A DNA stretch of 64,000 nucleotides, taken from contig NC_086382.1 of assembly GCF_036588685.1 (NCBI RefSeq), positions 70,095,999-70,159,998 on the forward strand, written 5' to 3'. The notes beneath the pieces are model-generated. The model worked only from the letters and a program-made list of their open reading frames with translations, made no database searches and was not told where the DNA came from. Below, in pieces: positions 22,497-34,669 of this stretch. Numbering within the stretch: the first letter of the stretch is position 1; each line of letters begins with the position of its first letter. Both the position numbers and the translations under genes were made by a program. Source of the DNA: Mytilus trossulus (lineage: Eukaryota; Mollusca; Bivalvia; Mytilida; Mytilidae).

Positions 22497-25400
22497 TTAG
22501 TTTCTGCAGTGACACCTTCCGTCGACACAGTGGGCATTTCTGTCATGGCAATCGTGACGGCATTCGTCGGCGGTCGTGCACGCTAAAATGAAACAAAATT
22601 ATATCATTATATACCATTTATATTTTTAACATTGTTTCCAAGAGCCTAAGTTAGTTTATTTCAACATTTAACATAAAATAAAATTAAAACAAAGAAGCAG
22701 AAAATGAGTGCGCAACTATCTATCCATATATGAATAATAGTCTAAATACAATGCATATGTACCATTAACTTTTAAATTTGCTGAATATAATATACAGAAT
22801 CAGCCTTTTATAGCTGAGTATGAGGTATGGGATTTGCTCATTGTTGAAAGCCATTCAATGATTATTTCTGTTTTATTTGGTTCCTTTGTCGAAAAATGTT
22901 AATTAGGTATTTGGCATTGTCAATCATGTCACATCTTTTTATATTTATAAGATTAGTCTATTTTTTATTTTAGAATTTCGAATCAAATGAATCTGAAATG
23001 GTAAAAGAAGATGTGTTATGCTTGCAAATGAGACAACTCTCACAAGCAACACATGACACAGAAATAACAATTATAGGTCACCATATGGCCTTCAACAATG
23101 AGCAAAGCCCATACCGAATAGTCAGCTTTAAAAGGCCCTGAAATAACAAATATAAAACAATTCAAACGAGAAAACTAACTGCCTAATTTATGTACAATAA
23201 AATAAACGAAAAACAAATATTTCATGCATCTACATAGAGCAACCACTGACTTAGTCTCTTGACCTTGGACAATCACACACATACAGAATTCGGCGGGTTT
23301 AAACATGACAACAGGATACCAACCCTCCATCTGACCTGAGACAGTGGTGCAACAGTAAAACATAAGACCAAACTATAAAAATCAGTTGGACAAATCCCAT
23401 CAGATTGACACAAATAGAAATACATATCACAAAAAATTAAAGTGGACGTGGCTGGGTACTTGTACATGTATATCCCAACAAAAAAACCCACGAAGTACAT
23501 ATCTGAGAGTACTCGCAATTACATGTACTGACAGCTAGTTTAAAGCCACTAACACTTAATAATAAACATCATGCAATCTAAGACTAAATTATCAATCAGT
23601 ACACATCCCACATCCTATGGATGTAGTTAAAAAAACGTCATAAACAGTCTGCGAAAACATGACCTTATGCATGATCTTTGTTTCTTAAGGGGGTTCGCGG
23701 GTCTAAATCACTTATATAGGATTTCTCTTTATTTTTCTATAAATGAACTTTATCTTATAGTTAATAGAAAAATAAAATAAAAAAATGGGGTCACCGTTCA
23801 TTTGCGCTCACAATGTCCCTTCGAAAGAAGCATACATCTTTGTAAAAGTGTTTTTTTTTCTGTTGAACTTATAGGAGAAATAAAGGTAATATCGAAATAA
23901 AAAAAAAGAAATTTATTACAGAAATCGCTAAAATTTTACAATTATTTAGTTTAAGTACAGCATATATCGAAATTATATTAAACAATATAGGTCACCGAGG
24001 AGTTAAAAGAGATATCTCAATTTTAAAGCCAAAAAATGGCATTTGTCCACCAAATGGAGATAATTTGGAACTTTTTAAATAATGTTGACATTTTAAAAGT
24101 CATCTGGGGCCAACAGGAATTATTTTTTTTAAATATTTTTTGTTTTATATGATAAAGTAACAACTACAAAAGGTAATAAAAAAAGTTGTAATGAAAAACA
24201 AATGTTTAATTTTTTTCTGAAATTTTTATACCCTCGAGCCTCCTTAATTAAATTGGGTATTGGAGAAATTATAATTTGAGCCGTGCAATCAACGAATATA
24301 TGGGTGAGAGTTGAATGACACGGGCAACCAAATCTCTAAATCATTTTGTTGTTTACTTTATATTCACCGGGCCTTTAAACTTTAAAAAAATATACAGTTC
24401 TACATCTGTTTATTTGTTAGCTTTTTTATTTCCATTAGATAATAATTCACTAAGATTTAGAAGTAAGTTATGATTGGAAGAAAAGACATAACATATATAT
24501 ACAATAACTAGAATTAAAACTTACTGGCTCCACTTGATGTTGTACAGGTACATTCGCCATGTAAGCACACGAGGTTGGCATTTGTAGCACACGTTGTAAC
24601 ATGGCAGTCATTCGTTTGACGGCACTGTTCTCCCATTACGGCTGTAATCACAAATTTCAATAATATTTATTATGGTAATACAAAGTTTAACGTGCATCTT
24701 TTATTTTACATGTATAACATTAATACTAGTAAACATAAAAGAAATATTTCAAATCAGTAAATTATTTGACAAAACAGATATAAATTGTAAATACATGGTT
24801 ATGATTTTACATATTAAGTAATGTCTTTTTTAAGTCCTCAACAAAAGTTTTACGTATGTCTACAAAAATTAGAGGCACATTTAGAAAGATTTGTTAGATT
24901 TGAAATTATTAATAAATTGTATGATTTGGCAAAGCTTAAACAACAACATAAATTACAATTCTCATAAATGACATTTTGGTCATCTTCAGCTACTTACGTT
25001 TATATATGTTTGTTCTTTCTTGGTAAAGTTTATTCAGAAACGTGCTTCCGACGAAGTACGTTGATAAAATGTTATTTTCGTTTATAATTTGCGTTAAACA
25101 ATGAAAAAGGTAGGAATCATTGATCTAGAGTGTTTCATGTCAAAGTAATTTATTTATATCCCTATCATTAACAGTGGTGTGATCTTTAAGCATAAACAAC
25201 AAAATTATGGGTGATGAAAATTGACTGACATCAACCCTGCACTAGCTTTACGGTCACCTTGTGCTTTGGTTAACTGACACAATGTGTACGTGTCTCAATT
25301 CACTACCGACATATTATCGCGGGTTTGGTGTTTATACATCAAAAACATTTGCGTATAGAATTTGTAATAATCTATGATTTGTGCGCATTATTTGTTCAAG

Positions 25401-25662
25401 AGTTGTTTCGTTTTCCCTATTTAACAGGTGCAGAGTCACATAGTTTCCCGGAATACATTAGTGTACGTAATAATTTCGCAACATTGAAATTAAACACAAG
25501 GAAACAATCAAATGAAAAAAACAAAAAGTATATTTTAGTTTGAAATACAAGTTTCATAATACTGATATTATCAATGACTGAAAATGTTCGAAATAAATAA
25601 ATGAGTAATATAAAAGTTATCTTACCGACACAAAGAGCCAAGCACAAAATGACGAATTTCAT
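22497..25662 (-). CDS. Secreted 12-cysteine peptide, gene B (3 exons, 79 aa)
   Basis: Exons read on the minus strand: exon 1 at 25662-25626 (37 nt), exon 2 at 24641-24525 (117 nt), exon 3 at 22582-22497 (86 nt, ends TAA). Both donors are GTAAG and both acceptors end in AG; both introns are phase 1, and the 240-nt total is in frame. Exon 1 encodes a hydrophobic signal peptide beginning MKFVILCLALCV. Exon 2 carries six cysteines spaced C-x5-C-x4-C-x7-C-x4-C-x-C. Exon 3 carries six more spaced C-x5-C-x3-C-x6-C-x4-C-x-C. The mature peptide (about 63 aa) is probably extracellular with six disulfides. Twelve cysteines in a small secreted bivalve protein recall the Cvsi-type subtilisin inhibitors (MEROPS I84), but I have not aligned it; an immune peptide or another inhibitor is possible. 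A TATA box lies about 60 nt upstream. Intron 2 holds a SINE-like repeat and a TTAA-flanked foldback element. Confidence 0.85.
22990..23580 (+). repeat. SINE-like or MITE-like repeat, family M2, in gene B intron 2
   Basis: Blocks AAATGAGACAACTCT, CACATATGGCC-type, AACAATGAGCAAAGCCCATA, TACAGAATTCGGCGGGTTTA and GAGAGTACTCGCAATTAC recur here and, in part, at 21485-21590, 26405-26830 and 56130-56480 (same strand) and 28870-29190, 32340-32735 and 39530-39800 (opposite strand). No coding frame. Such interspersed blocks are typical of mussel DNA. Confidence 0.55.
23685..24247. mobile_element. TTAA-flanked MITE, copy 1, in intron 2 of gene B
   Basis: Bounded by TTAA at both ends with terminal repeats GGGGGTTCGCGGGT and its degenerate mirror ACCCTCGAGCCTCC. 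The interior matches the right half of the 60768-61854 copy in reverse orientation (shared GGTCACCG and AGGGAGATAATTTG-type blocks). Non-coding. Confidence 0.65.
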
Positions 25663-25720
25663 TGTTAGTTTTTAGTTTTGTGAATAATTTGCTATGCAAC
25701 TTTGATCAACTCGTGTGTTC

Positions 25721-25728
25721 TTTTTATA
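25721..25728 (-). promoter_or_regulatory. TATA box of gene B
   Basis: TATAAAAA on the minus strand, 59 nt before the ATG of gene B. Genes D and E have a TATAAAAG at almost the same distance, which supports both the promoter call and the exon-1 start. Confidence 0.6.
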
Positions 25729-25739
25729 TTATATCGATG

Positions 25740-26400
25740 TGTACGTAAGACCTGCAATGCTCTTACATTTTAGATAATATTTCCTAAATAGAATATGATG
25801 TCATGAAATGTGAGGGTCAGTCTATGCATGTTTAGTAATGATCACGATTTATGTAATATGTAAACACAATGTGTTGGGAATCGCACGGTGGTTCACAATT
25901 TAACCGTACTAAGGCTGTCTCAGAACAAAACCAAGCCATAAACTGTGAATAATTATTATTAATGTGATGGTTGATATATATTTTGAATGCTTTTGTTTTC
26001 TATGACGGCTGTATTTGTCAAGGTCTCGGCTTATTGGTAAGGTTTTGAAAAACACTTCCATTACAATATTTTTGAAGACCACATGTCAAGAGATTTACAA
26101 ACCCTATAATGATATTGCTACCGTAATATAATGGTTCTGCCACACGTTACCAGAAACATATGCCCTATATTAAGTTGCTCAAATTGTTTTTATCGTTTTT
26201 AACCTCTATCAATTTGATTTAATTTTGTCTTTACAATACTTTGTGAATTCAGATGAAGGAAACATTGCTAACACATTAAAATGTCTGGTCTACTGCCTTT
26301 TTTATTTCAAGAAACAATATTTTTATTAAGAAAAAGGCGGATGTAATTGTCACGATGACAAATTTAATTGTTCATATGTTACACTGATTGTGAATTGCAG
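25740..26400. other. Upstream region of gene B
   Basis: The part to about 25960 is shared with the upstream flank of dead copy A (3850-4090), which marks it as part of the duplicated unit. No other feature seen. Confidence 0.45.
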
Positions 26401-26404
26401 ATCT

Positions 26405-26830
26405 TTAGAGCACTATTGAACAATAAAGAGATGTGTTACGAATACAAATAAAACAACTATGTACTAAAGTTAAAATGAAGTGAACTCAAGCAATAAAAGG
26501 CAACTGTACAGCCTTAACCTTTTAGAGAAAAAACAAACATTATCTCATAGTTGGTTATAAAAGGCCACGACACAAAACATGTGAAACAATTCAATTGAGA
26601 AAACAAACGACATGATTTATATCAAAATAATTTAAGGAAAAAACAAATATAAAAGGTCTCAACCAACAATAACCACTGCAATGCAGGCTCCTGACTTGGG
26701 ACAGATACATACATATTGTGATTCGGTCAATCTTTGACGGCGCTAACGTCTCCATACCCAGTACAATGGTTTAATGGTACAACAGAAGAACAAACTACAA
26801 ATTGTTTTCAACAATTAACAATTATGAGAG
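26405..26830 (+). repeat. Repeat family M2 copy
   Basis: Shares GGTTATAAAAGGCCACGACA, AACAATTCAATTGAGAAAAC and CAGGCTCCTGACTTGGGACA blocks with the other M2 copies. Non-coding. Confidence 0.45.
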
Positions 26831-27324
26831 ACCGTAATAAACAAAAAAACACTCAATTATCGGCTCATGACTTGGAAAATATCTAGGATATCGTTATCTC
26901 CTGTGTGCAAAGTATTTCAGAATTAAGTAGATCATTTAGATGGGAATTTAAAAGAATGATAGATTCATCAGAAAGGATTCAAGTACATTTACCACACCAA
27001 GGTCTCGAGTATTAAATTGAGATAAAGTAATGTGAGATTTTGAAAGACATTCACATAAAGCGTCACGTTTTAGTAACATATACAATGACCTGGTTTGGAT
27101 TAGAAGTATATGAATCACAAACAGGAAACCAACTATTTTTAATATGGGAATGCAAGAAATTCGTGACTGTCGTCATTAGAGAGGTTTCACGTTCTTGCAT
27201 TGAAGAGAAACCCTATTGATACTTTAAGCTATATCTGGAATATAACCTGTTACTTATAGTTGCCGTTGAGAATCATTTTTATTTCATTCGTGATTAGTGA
27301 CTAGTATTTCAATTAATAAAGACT

Positions 27325-27620
27325 AAATATATACATAAAAGAAGGGCGAAAGATACCAGAGATACATTCATACACATAGATCAAAAATAAACTGACAATG
27401 ACATGGGTACAAAAGAAAAAGACAAACAGACAAACAACAGTACACAAAAAAGTTAGAAAAATAAGACTCATTAGCCACACGTAACCTACCAAAACCTAGA
27501 GGTGATCTCACGTAGTTCGGAAGGGTAAGAAGATCCTTCTCCACTTGTAGAATCCGTCGTATTGTTTATGCTAGTACATACCCGGTAAATAGTCTCATTC
27601 GGTAAGTGACATTCGTGGAA
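27325..27620 (+). repeat. Repeat family M4 copy
   Basis: ACATAAAAGAAGGGCGAAAG, AAAAAGACAAACAGACAAAC and GGTAAATAGTCTCATTCGGT blocks; a second copy at 46825-47065 and a reversed partial one at 52155-52320. Non-coding. Confidence 0.5.
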
Positions 27621-27924
27621 AGGGAATGGGATTGTAGTTACGATATCAGGCACATATCAAGTGTGAAAGGGATATTTAAACTCTTGATGGCATCGATAAA
27701 ATGTATGATCTTCACCATTTGGAACTCTTTGTTTAAAAGCTTCCTTGTGAGCTGCAACCCTCTATAAGGAAATCATGATATTAAATACAAGCCTGGGAAT
27801 ATCGTATCAATTGGGAGATATATTCTCCGTATGCAGGAGCTGCTGAAATGTTGCTTCAAAGAAATTCACAATTTAGAAGATGTAAATCACTATTGTGTCG
27901 TAAAGTTTGTTTTCAACGGATCAT

Positions 27925-28564
27925 ACTAGTCTATTTCTAGATTGTAGTGAAGATACATTAACTGAATCTGTTGTATCCTTTATCTCTAGTTTGATGGAAT
28001 AGTAAGATACAAAGTAGGATGTATCCCTCACTAAGACAAGTTTCTACGTTTGCTATTATTTTTATGAAACAAAGCAATATATACTCTTTCGATTAATATT
28101 TAAGTTTGGAATGGGGAAAACTTGTGTAAAGTGTAGACATGTCAAATGTATCAATACTACTGCAAGATAAAAGATTGTATGTACTCTAAAAGATCCTTGG
28201 AATTTTTTGTTTCCACATCTGATTCACGCCATCTCTAGAATAGGCAGATTCACAATAACTTTGAAGCCCGCCTTTGCTGATAACATTATTAAATAATTTA
28301 TAAAGATGTTTATCGTATGTAGCACTTGTAAGACTCATCAATATACCCTTGTTTGTAAGGACACCTCTGTAGTTTATGTATTCAATACGGTGATGGAAAT
28401 TCCAGTTCTTCATCTTTGGTTGAAACTCCAAAGGAACATAACACAAACCTATGCGTATACAGAATTCCCTCTGTAGTAAGCTTAAGTGTCGTGGGTGTAT
28501 ATCCAAGTGCATTGTTAATACTTAATTCATTTTTTTCAAACAGTTTATGTTTTGTAATTAACAA
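27925..28564 (-). pseudogene. Penelope-like element reverse transcriptase fragment
   Basis: Minus-strand fragments in two or three frames. The stretch 28512-28186 encodes KGGLQSYCESAYSRDGVNQM and a decayed LKNSKDLLEYIQS-like stretch. Next, a shifted frame encodes IDTFDMSTLYTSFPHSKLK (28155-28090), the first catalytic motif region of Penelope-type RTs. After that comes VRDTSYFVS with many stops. No GIY-YIG domain was seen. It is a dead fragment. Confidence 0.6.
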
Positions 28565-28869
28565 ACAAATACGAGGTTGTTTGGGGCTTTACTAAGTTTC
28601 GGGTTGTGGTCAGGATGTACTACTATCCGGTCACGTCCAATGTGTGTTTTTTTAGATGTATTGCTATTTGTATCAACCTTATGAGTTACGCCTTTTTTAA
28701 CTGATTTTTCAAGTTGGTTTGTTCTTATGTTATACTGTTAAACGACTTTCCCGGTTTTTGTGAGGGTTGATCACCCGTTAACCTGATAAACCCTGCCAAA
28801 TTCAATAATTGCATGTCAAAAGTCAGAAGCCTGTATTAAAGTGGTAGTTGATTTTTGTTCTTCATCATA

Positions 28870-29190
28870 TGCATTGTTTCTTTATTGTTTTGTTCAGTTT
28901 TATATTTTTCTTTTGCACTACGTCCTTAGATTAGTGGTCGGTTTAGGTGCCTACTGATATGTTAACTCCGCTTCATTCTGTATGTTTATGTTTCAAGTCA
29001 GGAGCCTGTAATTCAGGGTGTGTGTTTTGTGTTGCATATTCGTTTTACTTTGTGTTTTGTATATAAATAAGGCCGTTATTTTTCTCGTTTGTTCGGTGAA
29101 TTATATAGTTGTTAATTTCTGTGTCAATTGGTCCCTTGTGAACAGTTGTCGCATTTGCAATCATTCCAAATCTTCTTTTCATAATAATCT
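28870..29190 (-). repeat. Repeat family M2 copy, reversed
   Basis: Contains GTCAGGAGCCTGTAATTCAG and AAGGCCGTTATTTTTCTCGTT, the reverse of M2 blocks, ending with GCAATCATTCCAAATCTTC. Confidence 0.5.
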
Positions 29191-29194
29191 ATGA

Positions 29195-31290
29195 TTTACG
29201 TATTTTATTGAGTCTGTGTCTTATGTAAATAGGAACAAATTGGCAAAAATAAAGATTAACACATGTTCGTGGTCTTACGTCTTTAAATGGCTGTGCATGA
29301 TCGCATGATCTGCAATTTTACTGAATTCGAAGCTCTGACTGAGATGTAACATGTATGAGGTTTTGGATAGAAATTATTGCTTAACGTTACTATTTGGGAC
29401 CCCAAAGGATTGACTACAGGTATTGGGTTTATCAAATACAATGAAGGTGTCTTCTAAAGAAAAAAATGTGGCAAATACGCTCCTCTGTTTATATTGAATA
29501 CATTATAAATATTTGTCTATTTTTTAACATATTAAAACTATACCCATACATGTTTAAAAACGCTTTGTGTATTTTTTTGAAAACGACATGAATGTAATGG
29601 ATCACCCTGTTTCTATCATCTCTTGTATCTGTCACCTACCATTTTCGACTATAGCGGTAATTTTCAAACGTGTGTTGCGGGTTAGCATTTGTGACAATGT
29701 CAAGACTTAATATGTGATTACGTTTATAATTCATAGTTATTTCGGCTAAGTGGTATTGCTGGTATTGTCAACAACACATCTGTGCAAAATCTTTTAACAA
29801 AATGTGCATGAATACGGTGATCTTAAACCCAATAATTGGAAACAACATTCAAAAACTTTACGGATTCAACCGAATATTATATCAGATTAGCTCACTTAAA
29901 GCGAACTTGAAGCAGAACGATTTAAGAACGTTACGTCGTTGAAACAAATTAAAATACAACAAAATTAATGACTCTTTAAATATGTTAATTCTTATAATAA
30001 ACAACTTCCTATGTATAAGCAAATATCTAAATGTATAGGTGTGAAGATGCATATAAACTGTACATTTGTAAAGATGGCTATAGACTGCATCTATATTTCA
30101 ACAGTGTATCACCCTCACTGAGTGGATCTATCATACAGTTGTTACTCGTTAAGACGTACTTATCAAAATAACTATTTCTGTGGCTGAATCTTACGATCCT
30201 TTACGATAGCAATATATAGCGTTTAGTTAATCTGTAATGAATTCCTACTTCATGCATAATATAATATGAACTGTTTTAGAACTATAACTTCTGCTTACGG
30301 GGGAAGGTCACACTAGGCCTATGAAATCTTAATTATTAGTTCTGTATATGTCTCCGAGTGGTCTAGGGCGATGAACACAGTGCAGGCGGTGTAGTCTCGA
30401 TATCAAAATAGCATGAGTTCGGGGTATTTTGTTCATCTAAGATTCATGTCTTCATTTTCGATGTTTATGTTATGGTTTCGGTTGGATAATCTGTTATGTC
30501 TAATCGTTTGTAGTCCAAATAATTATCAAATTGCCTTCTATAACCTCATTGTCATGATTATTCTTTGTTATATAATTAGTTACGTAAGCGCGTGTCTGGT
30601 TTTTTATATCATGTGATGTGTATCGTTGATGGAATATGTTCGTTGTAGTTTGCAGTTTGCATCATGTGCCGACTATTACAGCATTCGTGTGTGCGTTTCT
30701 CTGTGATGAATTTTCTGGCGTGTGTTTGGGCTGTACGATTGGCAATTATCGTTAAACAGTGTCATAAAGCGGGAGGTTTAAGTAGCGATTAAACCAGGAT
30801 AACCCACTATTTTTTTCTTCAAATGTCCTCCAACAAGTCCGAAATATGACAGTCCATATCGAATAGTTCAATTATATATGTGTTGGCTTCTGTATTTGTT
30901 GCACTTTAATGTTCCTGGTGTGCTTTTTATTTTCCTGTTTTAGTTCATGTATTTCCCTCGGTTATGGTTTAAACCCAGATTTGTTTTTCTCTCAATCGAT
31001 TTATAACTTTTGAACACCAGTATATACTACTGTTCCCTTTATTAAGCAGAACTTCTGCTTTTTGCCATTATGTTAATCGAAATATATGTGTCGCCTGTTA
31101 TGCAATGCATACGTTTAAGTAGACATTAATAAAATCACATATTATTCGGTATTGGTCTTTAATTAATATCTAATGTGTATATATTGCACGACATGTCATT
31201 TTTAGGGTAAATCTGATGTATCTTTGTTCATGAAATAAAATGCAAGTATCTTTATAAGCTATTGAATATGTTTAATGGCTAAAGTAACAA
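29195..31290. other. No gene seen apart from the SINE head at 30340
   Basis: AT-rich, with reversed pieces of interspersed repeats near 30700-31000. It lies downstream of the orphan exon C on the minus strand. Confidence 0.45.
30340..30430 (+). repeat. Possible tRNA-derived SINE head
   Basis: TCCGAGTGGTCTAGGGCG resembles a polymerase III A box with D-arm, and GAGTTCGGGG about 60 nt later resembles a decayed B box. The cloverleaf does not close well, so it is not a functional tRNA gene. The body after 30430 shows no gene. Confidence 0.4.
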
Positions 31291-31292
31291 AG

Positions 31293-31396
31293 TTATCGAC
31301 CATTATTCCCGCCATGTCTGCAGTGACAACGTCCGTCGATACAGTGGGAATCTCTATCGTGACATTCCACATGGCAGTCTTGGGCTGTCGCGCATG
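31293..31396 (-). pseudogene. Orphan last exon of the 12-cysteine peptide family (copy C)
   Basis: On the minus strand a strong acceptor (a T-run ending CAG) precedes a 104-nt exon that would be entered in phase 1, as in genes B, D and E. It encodes all six module-2 cysteines with the same spacing (C-x5-C-x3-C-x6-C-x4-C-x-C), including the shared CH-DRDSHC-DGRCHC pattern. It ends in a longer tail (HGGNNGR) before TAA. No matching exon 1 or exon 2 was found between here and gene D. It may be the remnant of a deleted gene or an alternative last exon for an upstream gene. The reading frame and acceptor are undamaged, unlike copy A. Confidence 0.6.
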
Positions 31397-32339
31397 CTGA
31401 AAAAAACCAAAGCTCATTAGTAAGTGTACATGTGTGAATAAGATTTGTTTTACCATATTTTTCTGTGTACAATGCATACATGTAGATAAATACAAATTGT
31501 CAAGAAAATGTTGGTTTAACTTTCGCTTGATAACCGCATTGATTAATCATGTCAATGTTCGGCTGAGCGTCTGGATTTCTTTCATTATGATTTATCAATT
31601 AATTCAGAACTGTTCATTAGTTTATAAATCTGAATATGCAAATTGAGATTTTACCTACATAGTACGTAACATTCTTTTACATGGAAGACGAGTAAAATCA
31701 GATAATGTCATCATTTTAAAGTTGTAGATTAAATTAAAAAGTTTTAAATTAAAACAATTTTTTTATCGTGATTTTGTAACTTATAAACAAATAACATTTG
31801 ATTGCAAAAATATCTTTCGGCGTGATTAACATATGTATGTGTGATTAAAGGCAGCTTTTTGTTTTTATTTTGCATTTCTTGAAATCACATGATATGAGCA
31901 TGTCACTAATCAATGCTTTTGAACAAGACAAAGTAGGGAAATTTGCAAAGTTTACTTCTAACGAGAGTTTTTTTTTGTATATGCAATGAAATTTTATTAG
32001 TAGGCTATATCAGGCCAAAGGTAACACATTATCAATAAGAGGAATCAACGAAATAACAGAAAACAGAAGTGCAACCAAAAAAAAAACAATGCCATTTTCA
32101 TAGAAACGAACTATTAGATAACAACTACCATATGCCTGACTTGGTACATGACATTTTAAGACAAAATGGCGGATTAAACCTGGTTTTGATGAATTTCAAA
32201 AACGAGATTTTGTAAGTAATTCAATATTAACAGGGAATATCAATTTAAAAGTCATTCATACTAGATTTAAAAATTGATATGTTGGATATGTTCGTACTGA
32301 TGAGTTAGTCTTAGATACGTTTGTTTGATAAGTAAACAT

Positions 32340-32735
32340 TGGATGTGAACTAGCTTGTCATTAACTATAGCAGTCTCAAATCTATAATTTGTTGTTGTGA
32401 GCTCGAGGGATGCATACATTCTTGCCATGTCCGGTGTATTTTTTGTCAGATGGTTTTCTGCTTGACACTAATCTCACTGTGTATGTTGTTGTCGGTTTAA
32501 GTCTATCATATTTATTTTTTTTTGTAAATTATTTTCAATGATGCCGTTCGTTTTTTTCTATTGAATTGTTTCATATTTGTCATGTAGGGGCCTTTTGTAA
32601 CTTAAAGGTGGTGATTGTTCTCATTTATGAAAGCCGTATGGTGACTGACATATAGCTGCTTAATTCGAATCCTTTTTGTAACTTATGTGATAATTCTCTA
32701 TGGCAATCATGCCACGTCTCCTTTTAGTATGTGGA
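32340..32735 (-). repeat. Repeat family M2 copy, reversed
   Basis: ATTGTTTCATATTTGTCATG, GGGGCCTTTTGTAACTTA and GGCAATCATGCCACGTCTCC match reversed M2 blocks; no gene. Confidence 0.45.
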
Positions 32736-33064
32736 AGATATCTTCAAACGTTCATATCATTGGATACAAATCATCATAATTATTGGATTTTATCCATATA
32801 CATGTTGAACAATATTTGACTGATGATATTACCCCTTTAAATAGACTTGATCGGCTGACCCTCTGAAAGCGACTCTTTCGCAGCTTTAAAAGTGACATTG
32901 GTGTACGATGTTTCACAGTGTTAGAGACATTCTTCTGTTTTCCATTATATTTTCTTTTCATTAATTTATGTTTCCTGGCTGCCTCCGCGTATGTTTTAGG
33001 AATGAAATTCAAAAAGTTCAGGATACAGAAAAAAGTAAAATAGCATTTTGTAGCTGTATCCTTA

Positions 33065-33330
33065 TCTATGAAAAAAAACTGAACTGCTAGGAAAATTCAA
33101 AACGGAATGTTTCTTTTCAAATGGCAAAATCGAAAGCTCAAAGACATCAAACGAACGGAAACAACTTTTAAATTCTTGACTTGTGACAGGCAGGAAGATG
33201 ATGGCGGATTAAAATTGGTTTGGTAGCTAACTAAACGAGAGCCGAAAAAAAGAAAAAAAAAGACATTAACATAACTGACACACCATGGCTACAAAAGAAA
33301 TTCTCACTTCTATGACAGTCGAATATATTG
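33065..33330 (+). repeat. SINE-like repeat, family M1, degenerate
   Basis: ACTGAACTGCTAGGAAAATT and CAAATGGCAAAATCGAAAGC blocks of family M1, then diverged sequence with a CATGGCTACAAAAGAAA block shared with family M4. Confidence 0.45.
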
Positions 33331-34669
33331 ACATTCATGTGTGAACAAAACAAACAGTCAAATTAGTTTAAAATGGCATCTCTGTTACATTGTTTTATCA
33401 CCTTAATCAATATAAAACAAATAACTAGTTTAAAAAAAGCAAACTGGCATAAAGACACTCCCAATAAGAACCGTTACCATACTGATCACATGTTCCTCTG
33501 TAGCATTTTTAGAATTTAGTTTTGAGTTATATATAAAAAAAAAATGTTCATTATTTATATGATTACAAAGTAACTGATAGCATACATAATAACCTTAGCA
33601 AACACAAATAGCATGTACTATAAAAAGTAAATACAGCTCACACGATAATCGGTAGCACTCAAACAGTTCCTGGTCATATTCTTACGAAATGATTACAAAT
33701 ACTGTAGAGATGATATAGGTCTTGATGAACATACGTTCTCATAGCTCTTAATGAATTTACAGCATCGAAATGGTAAATTAAACATTCAACCGCAAGACCT
33801 GGCACGTTAACATAGGAAATAGTTCAAACGTTTAGCTGTTACTTTTTAAATAAGTGTAATGTTTTAGTGGTATTTTTGTACAATGAAACTTACGGCCACC
33901 AGTTTTGTCTTCAATGCAATTATGTACAATTTGTCAAGCACATGCATGAATAATGTATGTAAGGAGTGTCACATGAAATGACTGCCACTTTCTTTTTAAT
34001 CAAAATAGTTATGCATTTTTGGAAATGTTTGATTTAACACAGAAGGCGATGGGGCAATGATTACAGGTATAACTTTACATTTATGCATAAGTCTAATATG
34101 CGGGTTTGTTGAAACAAAGGAGCACTTCACGATCATTGTAGAATCAATGTTAAAAGTTGTTTTTTTTTACTTTGAATTCTATTACAGAGGTTAACTGGGG
34201 TTGTTTAATGAAAATTTTCAAATTACAGCGAGTTTTTAGAAAACAAATTTAAGTATGATCTTCAGGTGACAATGTGTTTATAATCTTTTCAAAATACTTC
34301 TGGGTTTGCTTGCAACAGTAAATTCAGTTCATTTAAAGGATTACAAAGTTTAACAGACATTTAAACGAGGGTAAAACTTCACTTGGGGATAGGCTATGGA
34401 GGTACAACTGATATTTGGGGAAGGTTTTTTTTTCAGTAAAAGCAATTAAAAAGGTTCAACTGATTTCTTTTCCTTTCAGAAAAACAATGTTCTTATCTAC
34501 TAGTTTTTCATCAACTTTCAACGATTTGAATTGAATGGTTTTTTTTTTAATTTAACCATGTTTATACTGTCAATGTTCTCAAAATTCTTATCTGAGACAA
34601 ATAATAAATAAGAAATACAAAATTTTATTGAAATGTATACTTAGTTGTTTTTATACGGTCTGTTCGGCC

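Larger units (their letters stand above)
31400..34660. other. No exon 1 or 2 for orphan exon C found; repeats only
   Basis: I searched for the minus-strand signal-peptide exon (MKxxILCLA) and the module-1 exon and saw neither. M2 and M1 repeat copies lie at 32340-32735 and 33065-33330. Confidence 0.45.

Noticed and set aside
23175..23518. Cysteine-containing minus-strand frames as extra peptide-family exons
   Set aside because: The cysteine spacing does not match either module, and the sequence is part of repeat family M2.
30340..30430. A functional tRNA gene
   Set aside because: A-box-like and B-box-like words are present, but the acceptor stem does not pair and the B box is decayed; called as a SINE head instead.
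31259..31495. 78-codon frame overlapping orphan exon C
   Set aside because: It is the wrong frame; the cysteine pattern and acceptor phase fit the 31293 frame.
32752..33012. 86-codon basic minus-strand frame
   Set aside because: Rich in Lys/Arg/Ser but with no motif or splice context; overlaps no other evidence.
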